Shown piece by piece: positions 6,312-9,930 of a stretch of DNA of 9,930 bases. Below the pieces are notes generated by a model. The model searched no databases. It saw only the letters and a list, made by a program, of their open reading frames with translations, and was not told the DNA's origin. Position 1 is the first letter of the stretch, and the number at the start of each line of letters is the position of its first letter. Position numbers and translations under genes: made by a program. The stretch is taken from positions 1-9,930 of the forward strand of contig CALKUR010000157.1 of the NCBI GenBank assembly GCA_937996725.1, in the 5' to 3' direction. Source of the DNA: an uncultured Dechloromonas sp. (GTDB taxonomy: Bacteria; Pseudomonadota; Gammaproteobacteria; Burkholderiales; Rhodocyclaceae).

Positions 6312-7786
6312 TGATGGCCGCAACCATGAATAACAAACCCATGCGCTCCGTGCGATTAGCGGAAGCGGTGCCATTGTCTTTGGTCGCAGATTGGCTATCC
6401 GCACGCACGCCGGACGCTGCGGGCAGCGTGATGGTAGAAGGTGTCTCAACAGATACGCGCACCTTGCAACCGGGCGATCTGTTTATTGCCTTGCGTGGCG
6501 AACAGTTTGATGCGCATGAGTTTCTGGAAGATGTGCGTGAAGCGGGTGCGGTGGGTGCCGTCGTCGAAGCGGGGCATCCGATGCTGACCTCGCCAGCACT
6601 CGATGGTTGGCCGCTCATCGTCTGCGACGATACGCGTCATGCGTTGGGGACATTGGGCCAGGCCTGGCGTGCACGCTATGCCTTGTCGGTGATCGCTATC
6701 ACCGGTTCGAATGGTAAGACGACGACCAAAGAACTGGTTGCTCATCTCTGCCGTGCGGTGGCCGGCGATGAGGCCGTATTGAGTACGCTGGGCAATTTCA
6801 ATAACGAAATCGGCCTACCGCTGACCTTGCTCCGCCTGGGTGCGCAACACCGCTATGCCGTCATCGAATTGGGCATGAGCCATCCGGGTGAGATTGCGGC
6901 GCTGGCACAACTGGCACAGCCGACGATTGCGATCGTGACGAATGCGCAGCGCGCGCATTTAGCCGGCATGGGGTCGTTAGCCGGTGTGGCCGACGAAAAA
7001 GGCAGCTTGTTTGATGCGGTGCCCGAGGGTGGCGCAGCCATCGTGAATCTGGATGATCCGCATGCGCAATCCTGGCTGGACCGGGTGCGGCCAGGTCGTC
7101 GCATTCTGGGAACGCATGTGAAGGGCGCTTCGGATGCGGCTACCGTCGTAACGCCGGCGTTTATTGCCGAGGTTGTCAGTCAGTCAACAGATAGTCAATC
7201 GCTGCGCTTGCGTTCGCCGGCCGGGGAGGTGCAAGTGTCGCTACCGCTGGCGGGTCTGCACAACGCGAGCAATGCCGTTCAGGCGATGGCCGCCGGTTAT
7301 GCGGCCGGACTGGATATTGCGCAGATGGCGCAAGCGCTCAAAACCTTTGGCGGTGTCACGGGTCGGCTACAGCAGAAGCGGGGCTGTGCGAGGGCGATGG
7401 TGATCGATGATACCTACAACGCCAATCCGGATTCGATGCGCGCGGCCATCAACGTATTGACGAATGATGCGGCGAGCACGGACACCATTCTGGTGGTCGG
7501 CGATATGGGCGAAGTCGGCGACGAAGCTGCCGCGTTGCATGCCGAGGTGGGCCGCTATGCCGCCGAGCGCGGTGTGGGTGCCCTGTATGCCGTTGGGCCA
7601 CTATCGGTGTCCGCTGTGGCTGCTTACGGCAATAGCCACCCAGGTCAAGCGCATCACTTCGAGTCACAAGAAGCACTGGTCGCCGCGTTGAAGCCGACGC
7701 TATCGGCGCGATCACGGGTGTTGGTTAAAGGTTCGCGTTCAGCACGGATGGAAAACGTGGTGAACGCGTTGGTTGAAAACGCGTAG
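6311..7786 (+). CDS. murF: UDP-MurNAc-tripeptide : D-Ala-D-Ala ligase MurF
   Basis: MurF adds the D-Ala-D-Ala dipeptide to UDP-MurNAc-tripeptide, completing the soluble pentapeptide precursor. The 491-residue product (E. coli 452) has an N-terminal domain with STDTRTLQPGDLFIALRGEQFDAHEF, the P-loop TGSNGKTTT (131-139), LGNFNNEIGLPLTLL, ELGMSHPGEI, NAQRAHLAGMGSLAGVADEKG, LAGLHNASNAVQAMAA and DDTYNANPDSM (366-376), all typical of MurF. The start at ATG 6311 shares one base with the murE stop and has GGGGG (6299-6303) well spaced before it; a second ATG follows directly at 6314 and others at 6326 and 6341, so the first 5-10 residues are uncertain. The stop is TAG 7784-7786. mraY follows after 19 bases. 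Confidence 0.96.
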   Translation: MMAATMNNKPMRSVRLAEAVPLSLVADWLSARTPDAAGSVMVEGVSTDTRTLQPGDLFIALRGEQFDAHEFLEDVREAGAVGAVVEAGHPMLTSPALDGWPLIVCDDTRHALGTLGQAWRARYALSVIAITGSNGKTTTKELVAHLCRAVAGDEAVLSTLGNFNNEIGLPLTLLRLGAQHRYAVIELGMSHPGEIAALAQLAQPTIAIVTNAQRAHLAGMGSLAGVADEKGSLFDAVPEGGAAIVNLDDPHAQSWLDRVRPGRRILGTHVKGASDAATVVTPAFIAEVVSQSTDSQSLRLRSPAGEVQVSLPLAGLHNASNAVQAMAAGYAAGLDIAQMAQALKTFGGVTGRLQQKRGCARAMVIDDTYNANPDSMRAAINVLTNDAASTDTILVVGDMGEVGDEAAALHAEVGRYAAERGVGALYAVGPLSVSAVAAYGNSHPGQAHHFESQEALVAALKPTLSARSRVLVKGSRSARMENVVNALVENA

Positions 7787-7805
7787 GCATAGCAGGGAAA
7801 AGACG

Positions 7806-8894
7806 ATGCTACTTTGGCTCTCGGAATGGTTGGCTCAGGATGTGCGGGCGTTTAACGTCTTCAATTACCTGACGCTGCGTACCGTGCTGGCGGCGCTGAC
7901 CGCGCTGATGATCAGCTGGCTGTCGGGCCCGGCCGTTATTCGCTGGCTGGCCGCCAAAAAGATCGGTCAAGCCGTACGCACGGATGGCCCGCAAACGCAT
8001 CTGGCCAAATCCGGCACGCCAACCATGGGGGGGGTGCTAATTCTCATCGCGACGGGTCTGTCGACGTTGCTCTGGGGCGACCTAGAAAACCGTTACGTCT
8101 GGATCGTGCTACTGGTCACCTTGGGTACGGGTGCCGTGGGTTGGTACGACGATTGGCGCAAAGTGGTGTACCGCGATCCCAAGGGTCTGGCCAGTCGCTG
8201 GAAGTTTTTCTGGCAGTCGGTGATCGGCTTGACCGCCGCTGGCGCATTGGCGCTGACGGCCAACACGCCGATGCAGTTCCAGCTCATTCTGCCGTTCTTC
8301 AAAGATGTTGCGATTCCGCTGGGTATTGGTGGGTTCATCGTGCTGACCTATTTAGTGATTGTCGGCACGTCGAACGCGGTCAATCTGACCGATGGGCTGG
8401 ATGGTCTGGCCATCATGCCAGCCTGCATGGTGGCCGCTGCGCTCACAGTCTTCGCGTATGTGGCCGGTAATGCGGTCTATGCGAAATATTTGTTTATGCC
8501 CTATATGCCCGGGGCCGGTGAGATCTGTGTGCTGCTCGGCGCACTCGTGGGTGCCGGTCTGGGCTTCCTCTGGTTTAACGCGTATCCGGCCGAAGTGTTT
8601 ATGGGCGATGTTGGTGCGCTAGCGATCGGCGCGGCATTGGGCACCACGGCCGTGATCGTACGCCAGGAAATTGTACTGTTCATCATGGGCGGCGTGTTCG
8701 TCGCAGAAACGATCTCCGTGATGATGCAAGTCAGTTATTTCAAAGCCACCAAAGGAAAGCGGATCTTCCGCATGGCGCCCCTTCATCACCACTACGAACT
8801 GGGGGGTTGGAAAGAAACCCAGGTCGTCGTGCGCTTCTGGATCATCACCATCGTGTTGGTCCTGCTCGGTCTTTCCACGCTCAAGCTTCGTTAA
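7806..8894 (+). CDS. mraY: Phospho-MurNAc-pentapeptide translocase MraY
   Basis: MraY is the polytopic inner-membrane enzyme that transfers phospho-MurNAc-pentapeptide from UDP to undecaprenyl phosphate, producing lipid I. At 362 residues it matches E. coli (360) and shows about ten hydrophobic segments. Motifs: TDGPQTHLAKSGTPTMGG near residue 70, the catalytic aspartate pair Y-D115-D116-WRK, NLTDGLDGLA (193-202), FMGDVGALAIGA with the third essential aspartate D268, and PLHHHYELGGWKE with the triple histidine H327-H329. The Ser in the usual GDVGSL is Ala here. ATG 7806 is preferred over upstream in-frame TTG 7773 because AGGGA (7794-7798) precedes it and the protein then starts MLLWLSEWL as expected. 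An unbroken run of eight G (8027-8034) lies in the conserved TMGG codons. Confidence 0.97.
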   Translation: MLLWLSEWLAQDVRAFNVFNYLTLRTVLAALTALMISWLSGPAVIRWLAAKKIGQAVRTDGPQTHLAKSGTPTMGGVLILIATGLSTLLWGDLENRYVWIVLLVTLGTGAVGWYDDWRKVVYRDPKGLASRWKFFWQSVIGLTAAGALALTANTPMQFQLILPFFKDVAIPLGIGGFIVLTYLVIVGTSNAVNLTDGLDGLAIMPACMVAAALTVFAYVAGNAVYAKYLFMPYMPGAGEICVLLGALVGAGLGFLWFNAYPAEVFMGDVGALAIGAALGTTAVIVRQEIVLFIMGGVFVAETISVMMQVSYFKATKGKRIFRMAPLHHHYELGGWKETQVVVRFWIITIVLVLLGLSTLKLR

Positions 8895-8909
8895 CAATAG
8901 ACATTCATC

Positions 8910-9930
8910 GTGACCTCGACGCTGATCTCTTCGCACACCACGCCGGCTGACCTAAAAGGTCGTCGGGTACTGGTGGTCGGCCTGGGTGAATCCGGGCTGG
9001 CGATGGCGCGCTGGCTGCATCAGCAGCAAGCGCAGATCGCGGTCGTCGATACACGTGCAGAACCGCCGGGCGTGAATGCACTCATTCAGGATGTGCCGGG
9101 CGCTGAATGGCGGTGCCGTGGCAAAGTCTTGGCAGGTGCTGCGATCGATACGGCGCTGATAGATATTGACCTGCTCGCGCTATCGCCGGGTGTGGCCTTC
9201 GATAGTGCATTGGTCCAAGCAGCGCAGGCACGCGATATTCCGGTGTGGTCCGAGGTTGATTGCTTCAACGTCGCTAGAGCGGCTGCATGCCCGGCGAGCA
9301 AAGTGCTCGCCATTACTGGCGCGAACGGCAAAACCACGACGACGGCGCTCGCTGCACATTTGCTCAATACGGCAGGCGTCGACGCCGTCGCTTGCGGCAA
9401 CATTTCGCCCTCATTGCTGGATGCCTTCATGGCGCGCCAGGTCTCAGGCCAATGGCCGGCGGCATGGGTGCTCGAGTTATCGAGCTTCCAACTGGAGGCG
9501 ACGCAGTGCATGCGGAGCGATGCCGCCATCATCCTGAACCTGAGCGAAGACCATCTAGATCGTCACGTCACGATGGCAGGTTACGCCGCCGCCAAGGGCC
9601 GAATTTACGAAAATTGCGCCTACCCGGTGTGGAATCGCGCCGATTTGTGGGCGGATGCGTATGGCCTGGATCAGACCAAAGCCATCAGCATCGGCGACGA
9701 TGCACCAAAGAATGCCGCCGACTTCGGTTTGGTAGACGGCAGTATTGTGCACGGCGCTGAACGGATCGCCCCAATGGCAGACCTACCCTTGCTCGGTCGT
9801 CATAATGCGCTCAATGCCGAAGCGGCGCTGGCGCTCGCTGAATGGACGGAGTCCGACTTTGGTCGAGTGCTCGCCGGCATCGCGGCCTCCGACTACGAAG
9901 ATCCGTACCTGCGTACGGCCGTCCTCTGCG
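8910..9930 (+). CDS. murD: UDP-MurNAc-L-Ala : D-glutamate ligase MurD, 3' end outside window
   Basis: MurD adds D-glutamate to UDP-MurNAc-L-alanine in the cytosol. The first 340 codons are present and open to the edge. Seen in order: a Rossmann-like start GRRVLVVGLGESGLAMARWL, LLALSPGV, the P-loop TGANGKTTTT (136-145), WVLELSSFQLE, LNLSEDHLDRH, the AAKGRIYENC segment with the Mg-site lysine, and LLGRHNALNAEAALALAE. An in-frame TAG at 8898-8900 limits the start to codons from 8901; GTG 8910 is the first plausible one, 15 bases after mraY, but has no clear Shine-Dalgarno sequence. That places the conserved core about 17 residues in. Close to the window edge, the expected GLPHR-type motif is not recognisable (the protein reads DYEDPYLRTAVL). 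The start is less sure than the identity. Confidence 0.93.
   Translation, partial: MTSTLISSHTTPADLKGRRVLVVGLGESGLAMARWLHQQQAQIAVVDTRAEPPGVNALIQDVPGAEWRCRGKVLAGAAIDTALIDIDLLALSPGVAFDSALVQAAQARDIPVWSEVDCFNVARAAACPASKVLAITGANGKTTTTALAAHLLNTAGVDAVACGNISPSLLDAFMARQVSGQWPAAWVLELSSFQLEATQCMRSDAAIILNLSEDHLDRHVTMAGYAAAKGRIYENCAYPVWNRADLWADAYGLDQTKAISIGDDAPKNAADFGLVDGSIVHGAERIAPMADLPLLGRHNALNAEAALALAEWTESDFGRVLAGIAASDYEDPYLRTAVLC

Noticed and set aside
5766..6449. Long minus-strand open frame of 227 codons opposite murE/murF
   Set aside because: It is antisense to two conserved genes in a codon-biased, GC-rich region; the translation has no recognisable domain and such shadow frames are common there.
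9166..9760. Plus-strand open frames at 9166-9537 and 9287-9760
   Set aside because: They are out-of-frame shadows of murD; their translations are Arg/Cys-rich and motif-free, while the murD frame carries all Mur ligase motifs.

Overview
The window holds the 5' two-thirds of a division and cell wall (dcw) cluster from a Gram-negative bacterium, most likely a betaproteobacterium. Four things support this: the order pyrC - rnpB - mraZ - rsmH - ftsL - ftsI - murE - murF - mraY - murD; a MurE with the DNPR motif of meso-diaminopimelate-adding enzymes; a very short FtsL with an 'AAQHQARK' segment after its membrane helix; and a class A RNase P RNA whose 3' part (GAATGATTGTCACGC...GCGCACAGAA) resembles betaproteobacterial RNAs. 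The genus cannot be told from sequence alone. All genes are on the + strand.

Layout. Bases 1-465 are the 3' end of pyrC (dihydroorotase). A strong -10 box (TATAAT) right after its stop drives rnpB (about 496-937), which ends at a hairpin terminator (950-990). About 360 bases without a protein gene follow. They contain a perfect DnaA-box 9-mer inside a palindrome, a terminator-like inverted repeat whose loop carries the -35 of the next promoter, that promoter, and three AAAGTGG repeats at exact 10-base spacing that match the known form of MraZ-binding boxes. From 1298 to the right edge eight genes are packed with overlaps of 1-4 bases or gaps of 7-19 bases: mraZ, rsmH, ftsL, ftsI, murE, murF, mraY and murD. 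murD runs off the edge.

How they work together. MraZ probably represses its own operon through the GTGG repeats. RsmH methylates 16S rRNA. FtsL and FtsI are septal division proteins; FtsI is the septal peptidoglycan transpeptidase. MurD, MurE and MurF add D-Glu, meso-DAP and D-Ala-D-Ala in turn to UDP-MurNAc-L-Ala, and MraY moves the finished pentapeptide onto undecaprenyl phosphate to make lipid I. The overlaps suggest one translationally coupled transcript, which should continue to ftsW, murG, murC and ftsQAZ beyond the window.

Novelty. I see no undescribed multi-gene system; the genes are ordinary and essential. The parts worth a second look are a roughly 67-base, two-hairpin insertion in the RNase P RNA, the compact regulatory region before mraZ (DnaA box, -35 in a hairpin loop, triple repeat), and an unusual sequence in MurD where the conserved GLPHR motif is expected.
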